The notes under the pieces: generated by a model
What the model saw: only the letters and a program-made list of their open reading frames with translations
Told to the model about the DNA's origin: nothing
Database searches by the model: none
Translations under genes and position numbers: made by a program
Shown here: piece after piece, positions 18,465 through 27,056 of the stretch
Numbering within the stretch: the stretch's first letter is position 1
Layout: every line of letters begins with the position of its first letter
Assembly: GCF_001767255.1 (NCBI RefSeq)
Contig: NZ_CP017639.1
Span: 642,875 to 706,874, forward strand
Length of the DNA: 64,000 nt
Source: Corynebacterium sp. NML98-0116
GTDB taxonomy: Bacteria; Actinomycetota; Actinomycetes; Mycobacteriales; Mycobacteriaceae
Direction of reading: 5' to 3'

Positions 18465-18971
18465 ATGCATTACGTAAGCTGGGACCGCACGCAGCGCGAC
18501 GCCCCGAAGCTGTTGGCTGAGGCCGGCCCGGAGGTACTCGGCGAATTCACGCACGAGTCCGCAACGGTGGGCGGGCAGCAGTGGGACCTGCTGGTCGCCC
18601 CTGAGTCCGGCGCGGTGGCGAAGTGTAACGGTGAGACAGTGGTGGAAGCCACCGCTTCCTTGGCACGCGCGAAGGAGATCCCTGTGCACATCGGGGAGCG
18701 CTCCTACGTGCTGGTCAACGAGTGGGGCAAGAACTGGGTGGTCAACGACGCCGCCGGCGAGAAGGTCGCGCAGTTCACCCAGGACCACAACGGGGTGCGC
18801 AAGGCAATCCTCGAGTTCGAGGGCGAGACCACCCTGCCTGCCACCGACGTGGCCGGCCTGGCGTGGGTAAGCCGCGAGGTCCTGGAGGCGAAGAAGCTCG
18901 GGATTTCGAATGCGTTGATCGGCACGCTGTTGCTGTTCTCGGGAATCATCGTGCTGGTGATGTTCCTCTAA
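18465..18971 (+). CDS. Hypothetical membrane-anchored protein, 168 aa
   Basis: No family recognised. About 145 residues of mixed beta-type sequence with repeated Glu/Val/Gly patterns, ending in one C-terminal hydrophobic helix (NALIGTLLLFSGIIVLVMFL), so it is probably tail-anchored with the bulk in the cytosol. ATG at 18465 follows CTAGGAGGC, a strong ribosome site just after the glyS stop. The next gene overlaps its stop by one base. The tubby/scramblase-like fold seen in some such proteins is possible but not provable here. Confidence 0.75.
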   Translation: MHYVSWDRTQRDAPKLLAEAGPEVLGEFTHESATVGGQQWDLLVAPESGAVAKCNGETVVEATASLARAKEIPVHIGERSYVLVNEWGKNWVVNDAAGEKVAQFTQDHNGVRKAILEFEGETTLPATDVAGLAWVSREVLEAKKLGISNALIGTLLLFSGIIVLVMFL

Positions 18972-19396
18972 TGACCACGGTGTGGTGGCGCGGTGCGGCG
19001 CTCGAAGGAACCGATGCGGCGGTGGCAACCGTGGAGGGCGCCACGATCACCGCGGACGGCCACCGCATCACGATGGTGTCGACGTCCCCTGCGTCGCTGC
19101 GCGGGGTCGACGAGCGCGGCCAGCGCTATCTGCTACGCAAGACGAGCCTGACGGTGGCGCGCTACGCCGCCGAGTGCGGCGGCAGGCCGTACACGGTGCG
19201 CAGAACCCGGGGGCGCTGCCGCGACATTATCGACGCCCGCGGTATCACCGTCGCAACAACAAACGGCCACCTCAACGGTGAGTTGGAGGTGACCGTTCAG
19301 GGGGACTGCGCCTCCGAGGCGCTCGTGGGGGACCTGCTGTTTATAACGTGGGCGCTCACGTACGTGGATACGCCCACGCGCAGGCTGCGCTACTAG
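18971..19396 (+). CDS. Hypothetical protein, 141 aa, coupled to the preceding gene
   Basis: No family recognised. ATG at 18971 uses the last base of the preceding stop (TAATG), so translation is likely coupled. The product is Arg-, Thr- and Val-rich with beta-like alternation (GATITADGHRITMVS, GITVATTNGHLNGELEVTVQ) and a short hydrophobic end (LVGDLLFITWALTYV). Its general layout resembles that of the preceding protein (beta-rich, hydrophobic near the C-terminus), so the two could be a diverged pair. It ends 4 bp before the stop of the opposite-strand TPM gene. Confidence 0.65.
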   Translation: MTTVWWRGAALEGTDAAVATVEGATITADGHRITMVSTSPASLRGVDERGQRYLLRKTSLTVARYAAECGGRPYTVRRTRGRCRDIIDARGITVATTNGHLNGELEVTVQGDCASEALVGDLLFITWALTYVDTPTRRLRY

Positions 19397-19400
19397 CCGG

Positions 19401-21422
19401 TTAGAAAGTGCCGCCGCGGGTGTTCATCCCGCCACCGCCGCCACCGGAGAAGCCGCCGCCTCCACCGAATCCTCCGCCCCCGAAGCCGCCCCCGCGGTTG
19501 CCGCCGCCGGACAGGATCGAGCCCCACAGCACGGCCTGCGCCATGGAGTTCGCGGTATCGCGGGCTTGGGCGCGGCGGTACTGATCCAGATCGTCCTTGG
19601 CGGCCTGGATCGCGCGACGCGCGGTGGTGGTTGCCTGGCGGGCGTACTCGATGGCCTCGCGGGTGTTGCTGGTGCGGCGCTGCTGGGCCTCCGCGTACTC
19701 GCGCTGTGCCTGGGCCAGCAGCGTGCGCGGCTGCGAGCTGATGATGCGGCCGCGGGAACGAATCATGTCCTCGGCGGACTGGATCTGGGTGGTGGCTACC
19801 TGCATCTGCTGGTCGAACATGGTCAGCGCCCGTGACTGGTCGTGGGCGGCGCCCTCGGCGCGTTCGATCTCGGCGTCGAGCTGGGCGTCGACGTCGCTCA
19901 AGTCGGCGTACAGGCTCAGCGGGTCGGTGGTGTCGCGGTCGCCGATGTTGGCGATGGCCTCGCGGGCGGTCGCGGTGACGCGGTCGAGGGCGGCCACGTC
20001 GATGTCAGCGCCCTGCGCGCGTGCACCCTCGAGCTGCCCGATCTGCTCGATCTCGTCGCGGATTTCCTGAATGAGCGACGAGAGGTTCTCCTTCGCCGTC
20101 CGGATATTTGCGTCCGCATGCTCGATGGCGGACAGGTTGTGGTCGGAAAGTTCGACGGCGCGGGTGGCGGCGGAGAGGACGTCGAGAAGCGGGCCTTGCT
20201 CACCTGCCGGGCGTGCGGCAAGTCCGCGAGCCTTGTCCAGCTGTGCCTCGGCCTCGTCGAGGGACTCGGCGGCGAGCTCGACGTTGCCGTCGATGGAGTG
20301 CAGCATCTGGGCAGGGTACTGCTCCCGCAGCGCGGCGAGCTGCTGCTTCGCCGGCTCCAGGCGGGAGCGCAGATCCACGGTGCGCTGCATGACCTTCTCG
20401 ATCTCCTCCGGCGCGCGCATCAGCACATCGCGCATCGAGTTGAACTCCTCCGTCTTCGCGCGCAGCGACGCCTCGGCGGTGCGGGCAGACGTAATGATGT
20501 CGATGAGCATGGCACGGCGTTCCGGCTCGGTCTCCGGGATGGCGTCGTGCAGCGCCTGCTGGGTGCAAAACGCGCGCTGCAAGGCGGTGGTCGCCGAGTT
20601 CATCGCGGCAGTAAACGGCCGCACGCGGTCCGCGCCGAACTCGGAGGTAGCCAGGCGCAGCTCCTCCTGACCCTGCTGTACGGATTCGTCAGCGGTGACG
20701 AGCGTCTCCTGCGCCACCGCGTCCAGGGTGGCGGTAGGCAGGCGGTTCAACGAATCCGCATCGCCGGGTGCCAGCTCGCGTGCCGACGCCACCTGTGCCT
20801 CCCGGTGCTGCTTGTTCTTACGACGCGACACAGCCCAGTACCCGCCACCAGCAACCGCGGCGAGCCCGGCACCGCCAGCAATCAGGCCGGTTGCCTCGCC
20901 ACTACCTGAACCCGAACCAGTGCCACTCGAGCCCGCGCCTGAGCTGCCTGCCGCCTCAACCGCGGCCAACGCCGCACCGGCCCAGTCGGATTGCACCAAC
21001 TTCGCGTACGCCGCCTGGTCAATCGCGTCCGCCTCCGCAGACGACCACTGCTCCCCAGTAGTCACGCTGTAGGCGCGCTCATCCGGCGAAATCGCGATGA
21101 CTGCCGTGTTCGGCCCGTTGGCCCGCACCGCATCCTCCGTCCACTGCGACGGCGGTGTGCCCGCAAAAGAATCGAGGAACACCACCCGCACCGAACGGCC
21201 CTTCTGCGCGCTGACCTGCGCGATAGCGTCCTCAACCTGGGAAATTTCCCCAGGAGTCAGGACGCTAGCTTCGTCGGTGACTGGCGTCGTCAACAAGCTG
21301 GGCTGAAGTGCCTGCACAGACACGGACGGCGCTGCAGCCTGCGCCACCGGAGCGACAGCCAGCAACGCGCCCCCAACGAACAGCGGGGCAGCGGCCAAGA
21401 GACGGTAATTGCGCTTAGTCAT
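19401..21422 (-). CDS. TPM-domain (Psb32/YgcG-like) exported membrane protein
   Basis: 673 residues. Signal peptide at 1-29 (LLAAAPLFVGGALLAVAPVAQA), a TPM domain at about 45-155 (VTDEASVLTPGEISQVEDAI, VRVVFLDSFAG, NTAVIAISPDERAYSVTTGEQW), a Gly/Ser linker, one membrane helix near 183-200 (LIAGGAGLAAVAGGGYWAV), then ~400 residues of charged helical sequence with coiled-coil character on the cytosolic side and a Gly-rich tail (GGGNRGGGFGGGGFGGGG). This layout is known for conserved actinobacterial proteins of unclear role near glyS and dgt. It is divergent from dgt with 58 bp between the starts. Confidence 0.85.
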   Translation of the reverse strand: MTKRNYRLLAAAPLFVGGALLAVAPVAQAAAPSVSVQALQPSLLTTPVTDEASVLTPGEISQVEDAIAQVSAQKGRSVRVVFLDSFAGTPPSQWTEDAVRANGPNTAVIAISPDERAYSVTTGEQWSSAEADAIDQAAYAKLVQSDWAGAALAAVEAAGSSGAGSSGTGSGSGSGEATGLIAGGAGLAAVAGGGYWAVSRRKNKQHREAQVASARELAPGDADSLNRLPTATLDAVAQETLVTADESVQQGQEELRLATSEFGADRVRPFTAAMNSATTALQRAFCTQQALHDAIPETEPERRAMLIDIITSARTAEASLRAKTEEFNSMRDVLMRAPEEIEKVMQRTVDLRSRLEPAKQQLAALREQYPAQMLHSIDGNVELAAESLDEAEAQLDKARGLAARPAGEQGPLLDVLSAATRAVELSDHNLSAIEHADANIRTAKENLSSLIQEIRDEIEQIGQLEGARAQGADIDVAALDRVTATAREAIANIGDRDTTDPLSLYADLSDVDAQLDAEIERAEGAAHDQSRALTMFDQQMQVATTQIQSAEDMIRSRGRIISSQPRTLLAQAQREYAEAQQRRTSNTREAIEYARQATTTARRAIQAAKDDLDQYRRAQARDTANSMAQAVLWGSILSGGGNRGGGFGGGGFGGGGGFSGGGGGGMNTRGGTF

Positions 21423-21480
21423 GCCAATGAGGGTAGTCGCTCACACAGAAACGTGCCGGAACCGTTTACGCTCAGAAGGC

Positions 21481-22740
21481 GTGTACACCTATAACGCCGC
21501 AGACGTCGAACGCCGCGCCCCCGAAGCCGCCAAAGGGGCCCAAACCGCGCCCCAGGCCGACACCCGCGACGCCTTCGCCCGCGACCGTGCCCGCGTTCTC
21601 CACTCCGCCGCGCTACGACGCCTCGCCGACAAAACCCAAGTCGTCGGACCCCGCGACGGCGACACACCACGCACACGCCTGACCCACTCGCTGGAAGTCG
21701 CGCAGATCGCACGCGGTATCGGCACCGGACTCGGCCTCCACCCCGACTTGTGCGAAATGGCCGGCCTCACCCACGACATCGGCCACCCGCCCTACGGCCA
21801 CAACGGCGAAAACGCCCTCAACGAAGTCGCCCCCTGCGGCTTCGAAGGCAACGCACAAACACTGCGCATCCTCGCGCGCCTCGAACCAAAAATAATTATC
21901 GACGCCACCACCTACGGCCTCAACCTCACCCGGGCCAGCCTCGACGCCGCCACCAAATACCCGTGGACCCGCACCAACCCCGACGGCACAGTCAACCGCA
22001 AATACTCCGCCTACGACGAAGACGCCGACATCCTCGCCTGGGCACGCGCCGGACACACCGATTCGCGCCCACCCATGGAAGCCCAAGTCATGGACTTTTC
22101 CGACGACATCGCCTACTCCGTCCACGACGTCGAGGACGGCATCGTCTCCTCGCGCGTGTCACTGCAGGTCCTTTGGGACTTCGTTGAGCTCGCAGCCCTC
22201 GCCGAGAAAGGTGCCGCCGCGTTCGGCGGCACCGCCGACTCCCTCATCGACGCCGCCGACCGCCTCCGGGCCCTGCCCGCCATCGCCGCAGCCGCCGACT
22301 TCGACTTCACTCTCCAGTCCTGGACCCAACTCAAAGCGCTGACCTCCCAGCTGGTCGGGCGCTACGTCGGTGGGGTCACGCAGGCCACGCTCACCGACGA
22401 AGCAAACAACGTGCTGGGCAGACAGCACGGCAACCTCGTGGTCCCGCCTGACGTGGAGGCAGAGGTCCGTCTTCTCAAGACCGTCGCCGTGCTCTATGTG
22501 ATGGACGAGCCCGCGCACCTCGCGCGCCAGGACCGGCAGCGCGACCGCATCTTCCACGTCCACGAGTACCTGCGCGCCGGCGCGCCGGGCACCCTGGACA
22601 CGATGTTCCAGCAGTGGTTCGAGGCCGCCGAGACAGATCTGGAGCGCGAGCGCGTCATCGTGGACCAGATCGCTTCGATGACGGAGTCGCGCCTCGAGCG
22701 CACCGCGAAGAAGGCCGCCGCATTCGACGGCTTCTACTAG
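21481..22740 (+). CDS. dgt: Deoxyguanosinetriphosphate triphosphohydrolase-like protein
   Basis: HD-domain dNTPase that splits dGTP or other dNTPs into nucleoside and triphosphate. The 419-residue product has the family start (VYTYNAADVERRAPE...DTRDAFARDRARVLHSAALRRLADKTQV), the metal ligands in RLTHSLEVAQIARG and THDIGHPPYGHNGE near residue 98, and DFSDDIAYSVHDVEDG. GTG at 21481 follows AGAAGGC and gives the family N-terminus; the frame is open to 21409 but that part overlaps the divergent TPM gene. In actinobacteria the gene often sits just before dnaG; here 4.7 kb of other genes come between. Confidence 0.92.
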   Translation: MYTYNAADVERRAPEAAKGAQTAPQADTRDAFARDRARVLHSAALRRLADKTQVVGPRDGDTPRTRLTHSLEVAQIARGIGTGLGLHPDLCEMAGLTHDIGHPPYGHNGENALNEVAPCGFEGNAQTLRILARLEPKIIIDATTYGLNLTRASLDAATKYPWTRTNPDGTVNRKYSAYDEDADILAWARAGHTDSRPPMEAQVMDFSDDIAYSVHDVEDGIVSSRVSLQVLWDFVELAALAEKGAAAFGGTADSLIDAADRLRALPAIAAAADFDFTLQSWTQLKALTSQLVGRYVGGVTQATLTDEANNVLGRQHGNLVVPPDVEAEVRLLKTVAVLYVMDEPAHLARQDRQRDRIFHVHEYLRAGAPGTLDTMFQQWFEAAETDLERERVIVDQIASMTESRLERTAKKAAAFDGFY

Positions 22741-22742
22741 AG

Positions 22743-22850
22743 GTATGCCTCGCGAGATTATTCGGGAAATCGTGAACAAAAGTGCAGTTTTTGTGACTCA
22801 GAACACAAGCAAATCTGTTCACAAAATTCCGACTCCGCTCGAGACGACAC
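22743..22850. repeat. Repeat family C, copy 1 (~108 bp palindromic element)
   Basis: Starts ATGCCTCGCGAGATT, contains CGTGAAC and, after ~35 nt, GTTCACAAA, and ends CTCCGCTCGAGAC. The two halves are imperfect inverted copies. It fills the gap between the convergent dgt and ArsA-like genes, so a terminator role is possible. Shares most of its bases with copy 2 at 25.86 kb. Confidence 0.75.
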
Positions 22851-22859
22851 CTTCTACCT

Positions 22860-23801
22860 CTACGTGGAGAGGAATCCAGCGATTTGCTCGAGCGCATCCC
22901 GCGTGCCAATTTCGCCCGGAAGCCACGGAAGCTCAAGGATCGGCACCGGCAGGTCCAGCAGCTCCAGCGCTCGCGTTTCTACCGCGCGGCGTCCCGCCAA
23001 AAAAGAGCCGGCCTCATCTGGCGTGCGGCGATTCACCACAGCCCCGCCGACGTGCACGCCGTGGGACGTGAGCTCCTCGTAGAACTCCATCGACTCCATG
23101 ACCGGCAGGCGCTCCGCGGTCAGCACGATGTGGAAGACGCACTGGGCGGGATCGGTGAGCACGGCGCGGAGGCGCTCGAACTTGCGGCGGCGCTTCAGTA
23201 GCGTGGAGCGGATCTGCTGATTGCGGCGGTCGACGGGGGAGCCGCTGTTCCCGGAAGTGCCGCCCATCCCGCGGACGAGCTCGCTGAACTTGTCTGACTT
23301 GTCGCGCCGGGCCAAGAGGCCGTCGGTGTAGGCGGCCATGACCTCGGGGAGTGCCATGAGGCGGGAGGTGTGGCCGGAGGGGGCGGTGTCGAAGATGATG
23401 TGGTCGTAGTCGCCGCGGTCGGCGACAAGGTCGGCGATGCGCTCCAGGAGCGCGGCTTCGTGCATGCCGGGGGAGTGCCGTGACATCTCCAGGTGGCGGT
23501 CCACTTCGCGGTGGAGGCGTTCGGGCATCATGGCGCGCATCGATTCGCCGACGGCACGCAGGTGCTGGTCGGTGATGGTTGCTGGGTCGAGCTCGATGGC
23601 GTGGAGGTTCGGTTCGAGGGCGGTGGGGGCGTCGTGAAGCGAGGTGTTCCAAATGTGCCCGAGGTTGTGTGCGGGGTCCGTCGAAACTAAGAGGACGCGG
23701 CCGCCGCGCGCGGCGAGGCGCACGGCTGTGGCGGCGGAGATCGTCGTCTTGCCGACGCCACCTTTCCCGCCGAAGAACATGACTGGGGCGTCTAGCAACA
23801 T
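22860..23801 (-). CDS. ArsA/Get3-family ATPase
   Basis: 313-residue cytosolic P-loop ATPase of the ArsA/GET3 class. Deviant Walker A GGKGGVGKTT at 11-20, A-loop motif STDPAHNLG near 40-48, switch II DTAPSGHTSRL near 140, and the adenine-binding VVNRR near 258. No arsenic-resistance genes are near, so arsenite pumping is unlikely. It follows cstA and the Cory-CC-star gene in one operon and overlaps the latter by 10 bp. In corynebacteria this trio recurs, which suggests a chaperone or targeting role for a membrane protein, CstA being the obvious candidate (inference). Confidence 0.85.
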   Translation of the reverse strand: MLLDAPVMFFGGKGGVGKTTISAATAVRLAARGGRVLLVSTDPAHNLGHIWNTSLHDAPTALEPNLHAIELDPATITDQHLRAVGESMRAMMPERLHREVDRHLEMSRHSPGMHEAALLERIADLVADRGDYDHIIFDTAPSGHTSRLMALPEVMAAYTDGLLARRDKSDKFSELVRGMGGTSGNSGSPVDRRNQQIRSTLLKRRRKFERLRAVLTDPAQCVFHIVLTAERLPVMESMEFYEELTSHGVHVGGAVVNRRTPDEAGSFLAGRRAVETRALELLDLPVPILELPWLPGEIGTRDALEQIAGFLST

Positions 23802-24055
23802 GAGATTCCGTCGAGTGGTGAGTATTCCATGCCCATGCGGGTGTGCCAGGCGTGGAAGTCGTCGTAAAGCAGGGGGAGGAGTTCGAGTGTGTAGTAGCTG
23901 GCGGGGTTCGGGATGCCGAGCATTTCGGAGGCAACCAGCAGGGTGAACAGGTCGTCCTCCTCGCGTGCGGCGCGGGCGAATTCGCGGCGGTAGGGCGCCT
24001 GGTAGAACTCGCTGAGGCCCGCGCCGAGCGCGGCCAGCTTACTGCGCAGGCTCAT
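23792..24055 (-). CDS. Cory-CC-star protein
   Basis: 87-residue small protein ending in Cys-Cys at the stop codon (LDGISCC), the hallmark of this corynebacterial family. The rest is helical with conserved-looking EFYQAPYRREFARAAREEDDLFTLLVASEMLGIPNPASYYTLELLPLLY. ATG at 24055 lies inside the end of cstA (17-bp overlap), and its 3' end overlaps the ArsA-type gene by 10 bp, so the three are co-transcribed. Function unknown; the CC end could be a metal ligand, a lipidation site or a disulfide pair. Confidence 0.88.
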   Translation of the reverse strand: MSLRSKLAALGAGLSEFYQAPYRREFARAAREEDDLFTLLVASEMLGIPNPASYYTLELLPLLYDDFHAWHTRMGMEYSPLDGISCC

Positions 24056-25733
24056 GGACCGGCGTGTCCTCCCACTCGACGGCTGGCTCGCGGCGCGCCT
24101 TGCTGATCGCGGTGATCGCCTCAACGATGACCCAGATCGCGCAGATAATAATGACGACGTCGATAGCGAGCAGCAGCCAGTTGCCCGCCTCGAAGAGGGT
24201 GCGCAGCTGCAGCACCGCCGCCCACAGTGACATGAGCGTCACGAACGCCAGCGGGATCAGCAGTGGCAGCGTCGGGCGACGAAGCCTGGTCAGGATGACC
24301 ACCAGGACTGCCAGGGTCAGCCCGGCCATCAGCTGGTTCGTGGTGCCGAACAGCGGCCAGATGATCATGCCGCCGGACCCGTCGAGGCCCGTCGAGAACG
24401 TCAATCCCAGTGCCGCACCCACCGCGATGATCGTGGCTGCCAGGCCGGAGAGCTTCACGCCCATAATCTGGCCAATTTCGCCGACCACCATGCGCTGCAG
24501 ACGCACACCAGAGTCCATCGTGGTCGCAGCGAAGAGGACAGCCATGGTGGCCAGAATCGTGGCCGACAGGGACGTCGGGATGCCCAGGCCCTGGTTCATC
24601 AACGCACCGCCGCCTTCGACGAAGGCGTTGACGCCACCGGCGTTCCACTCGTTGTACACGTTTTCCCAATCCGCGATCGTCTTGTAGCCGCCCGTCGTCG
24701 CCACAATCGTGCCGAGCGCCAGCAGGCCCTCACCAACCGCACCGAAGTACCCGACGAAGCGCGCGTCCGTCTCCTTATCCAACTGCTTCGCCGACGTACC
24801 CGAAGCAACAATGCCGTGGAAGCCAGACACCGCACCACACGCAATCGTCACGAAGAGCAGCGGGAAGATACTCGGCGTGCCCTCCGGCACCGCCTCATTA
24901 ATCGACGGCGCCACAATCTCCGGACGCACAATAAAGAACGAAGCGTACAGAATAATCAGACCAACAAACAGCTGCAGACCATTGATGTAATCACGCGGCT
25001 GCAACAGCACCCACACCGGCAGCATCGACGCAATGAACGCGTACACGAACAGCAAAATGATCCAGATACCGCGATCCGGAATACCCATCACCGTCTCCGG
25101 CAGCGCGAGCGGCACGCGGTCACCAATCACCATCAGCGCGTACAGCGCCACAACACCAACCACCGACACCAGCGGCAGATTCCACTTCAGTCGGTAAATC
25201 GCCTGCCCAATCAGCACCGCGACCAGGATCGCGCCCCACGTCGGAATCACCGCCGACGGCGTCGCGATCAGCAGGTTCGAAATCACCACCGCGAACGCAG
25301 TATTCACCATCAGCAGCAGCAGGAAAATCACCACGAGGAAGAGATTGCGCCCACGCGCGCCGATGTAGCGCCCCGACAACGTACCAATCGACTGCCCCTT
25401 ATGCCTTTGCGACGCCCACAACGCCCCCAAGTCGTGCATCCCCGCAAAGAACACCGTTCCCAAGGTCACCCACAGGAATGCGGGCAGCCAACCCCAAATC
25501 ACAGCGACTGCCGGGCCGATAATCGGCGCGGCGCCCGCCACGGAAGTGAAGTGGTGGCCCCACAGCACGTACTTGTTGGTGGGCACGTAGTCCACACCGT
25601 CTTCCATAGTGTGCGCCGGGGTCTCATAGCTCTCAGAGAGCTTATAGACCCGCTGGCCCAGGAACTTTGAATAGAGCAGGTACCCGGTGAGCAGCATCGC
25701 CAGCCCGATGAGTACGAGGAAGAGCGAGTTCAT
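24039..25733 (-). CDS. cstA: CstA-family transporter (carbon starvation protein A, short form)
   Basis: 564-residue polytopic membrane protein; family members import pyruvate or peptides under carbon limitation. The diagnostic stretch near residues 45-90 is present (DYVPTNKYVLWGHHFTSVAGAAPIIGPAVAVIWGW), followed by about 14-16 hydrophobic helices, including HDLGALWASQRHKGQS and FGTTNQLMAGLTL. It is shorter than the ~700-residue CstA of E. coli, lacking the extra C-terminal helices. A YbdD-type partner gene, usual after cstA elsewhere, is absent and the Cory-CC-star gene takes that place. ATG at 25733. Confidence 0.92.
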   Translation of the reverse strand: MNSLFLVLIGLAMLLTGYLLYSKFLGQRVYKLSESYETPAHTMEDGVDYVPTNKYVLWGHHFTSVAGAAPIIGPAVAVIWGWLPAFLWVTLGTVFFAGMHDLGALWASQRHKGQSIGTLSGRYIGARGRNLFLVVIFLLLLMVNTAFAVVISNLLIATPSAVIPTWGAILVAVLIGQAIYRLKWNLPLVSVVGVVALYALMVIGDRVPLALPETVMGIPDRGIWIILLFVYAFIASMLPVWVLLQPRDYINGLQLFVGLIILYASFFIVRPEIVAPSINEAVPEGTPSIFPLLFVTIACGAVSGFHGIVASGTSAKQLDKETDARFVGYFGAVGEGLLALGTIVATTGGYKTIADWENVYNEWNAGGVNAFVEGGGALMNQGLGIPTSLSATILATMAVLFAATTMDSGVRLQRMVVGEIGQIMGVKLSGLAATIIAVGAALGLTFSTGLDGSGGMIIWPLFGTTNQLMAGLTLAVLVVILTRLRRPTLPLLIPLAFVTLMSLWAAVLQLRTLFEAGNWLLLAIDVVIIICAIWVIVEAITAISKARREPAVEWEDTPVHEPAQ

Positions 25734-25861
25734 GCGGTCGCCTTTCTGTCAGTGTCTTGAGTCACAACTGCGGAAAGTATGCCACACCTCACAGCTCATT
25801 TCCGGCGTTTTCTGAACCCTCCCGGAGGTTCTCCTCGGCGACGGCTCGTGTGGGGTGGGGA

Positions 25862-25966
25862 TATGCCTCGCGAGATTGTTCGGAAAATCGTGAATAGAAT
25901 TGCGTATTTTGTGACTCCAGCCACAAGCAATTTTGTTCACAAATTCCCGACTCCGCTCGAGAGCAC
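25862..25966. repeat. Repeat family C, copy 2 (~105 bp palindromic element)
   Basis: ATGCCTCGCGAGATT, then CGTGAA, TTTTGTGACTC, CACAAGCAA and GTTCACAAATTCCCGACT match copy 1 in order and spacing. It lies between the cstA promoter side and the stop of the gene at 25984-26985. Confidence 0.75.
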
Positions 25967-25983
25967 ACATGCCACCCCCAAAA

Positions 25984-26985
25984 TCACCACGCGGGAAGGA
26001 GGCCTTCGGGCCGCTCCTCGTCGGGGAATCGGGTCAATTTTGCGATGAAAGCTTCAATGCTCGTGTCGCAAAGGAGGTCGTCGGGGTATTGGAGTGGTTC
26101 GCGCGGCCCACGGCAGATGTCGCAATGCGGGCGGCCGCGGTAGGTGGCGCGCACGGTGTCGGCGATGAGGTTGATCGTGCCGCGGAGGTCTCGGTGGAGT
26201 GCTTCCACGGGGACGTGCAATGTGCGGACCCAGCTGGTTTCGGTGGGGGCGCAGTGGTCGTCGAAAAGTGGGGCGTCGGTGAGTGCGAGGGCGAAGTGGG
26301 TGCCGTACATGACGCGGTGCGGTTGGGTGTGCCAGTAGTGCGCGGGGAGTGCGTGGTGGGAGAGGAGGGCGGTGGCGAGGTAGCTGAGCTCGAGCGCGAT
26401 TGGGTGGTGGGAGGCGCGCTCCCAGCAGAGTTGGAGGGTGTTGCGGTCGCGTTGGTGGGGCAGGGCCCAGATGGCTGCGGTGATGGTGTCCTCGTGGCCG
26501 CCGATGTGTTTGAGGTGGTTGAGGACGGGGTAGAGCTGCGCGCGTGGCTCCCATTTGAAGATGCCCGCGATGGTTTCGGGCAGGGGTGCGACGCGGATTC
26601 CGGCGATGGTGTCGGTGGTGTGGAGGATTTGGCGTCGATAGTGGAGGCCGGGGCGCCATTTGCTGCGGGTGATGGAGGTGCCGTTGGGCAGCGCGACTTC
26701 GGTGAGTTCGGGCTGTCGGCCGAGGTGCGGCACGGGGAGGCGGTGGAGGCGCGCGGCGGTGCGCCCAACGATGGCGGCTTTGCGGTTTTCGCGGCCGTGG
26801 ATGAGGGCTCGTGCGATGCGGCGGGTGTCGGGGTCTAGCGTGCCCCACCACTGCTTTTCGACGGCCCCATACCTCCCAATCTGCACCATAGTCCCGCTCG
26901 CGACGGCTCGTTTGAGCCGCTGAGCTTGTACTGTGCGTCCCCGAAGGCTGTGAATGTGTGCGCGCAGCGCTGCAAATTCCCCCAT
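25984..26985 (-). CDS. Hypothetical protein, 333 aa, bracketed by family C repeats
   Basis: No firm family. The N-terminal half (LKRAVASGTMVQIGRYGAV, then AAIVGRTAARLHRLPVPHL) looks like the antitoxin-type winged-helix region also seen in the gene at 12623-13546, but the C-terminal half lacks that gene's endonuclease motif. Near residues 292-300 it has HCDICRGPREPL, a possible partial metal site or remnant. ATG at 26985. Copy 2 of repeat C lies 18 bp past its stop and the half copy 3 lies 16 bp before its start, both in the same orientation. Composition is high-GC like the region. It could be a decayed or nuclease-less relative. Confidence 0.65.
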   Translation of the reverse strand: MGEFAALRAHIHSLRGRTVQAQRLKRAVASGTMVQIGRYGAVEKQWWGTLDPDTRRIARALIHGRENRKAAIVGRTAARLHRLPVPHLGRQPELTEVALPNGTSITRSKWRPGLHYRRQILHTTDTIAGIRVAPLPETIAGIFKWEPRAQLYPVLNHLKHIGGHEDTITAAIWALPHQRDRNTLQLCWERASHHPIALELSYLATALLSHHALPAHYWHTQPHRVMYGTHFALALTDAPLFDDHCAPTETSWVRTLHVPVEALHRDLRGTINLIADTVRATYRGRPHCDICRGPREPLQYPDDLLCDTSIEAFIAKLTRFPDEERPEGLLPAW

Positions 26986-27000
26986 GCGTTGGCAGTGTAG

Positions 27001-27040
27001 TAATTTTGTTCACAAATTCCCGAGTGCGCTCGAGACGCCA
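27001..27040. repeat. Repeat family C, copy 3 (right half only)
   Basis: AATTTTGTTCACAAATTCCCGA (first 20 bases are AATTTTGTTCACAAATTCCC) through GCGCTCGAGAC matches the right half of copies 1 and 2. The left half is missing, so this is a truncated copy. Confidence 0.65.
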
Positions 27041-27056
27041 CCTTCCCCCCAGTTGG

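Noticed and set aside
22745-23071. Open frames starting ATGCCTCGCGAGAT in repeats C1 and C2
   Set aside because: The coding-like start is part of the palindromic repeat and continues into antisense of other genes; both repeats give it by shared sequence, not by protein conservation.
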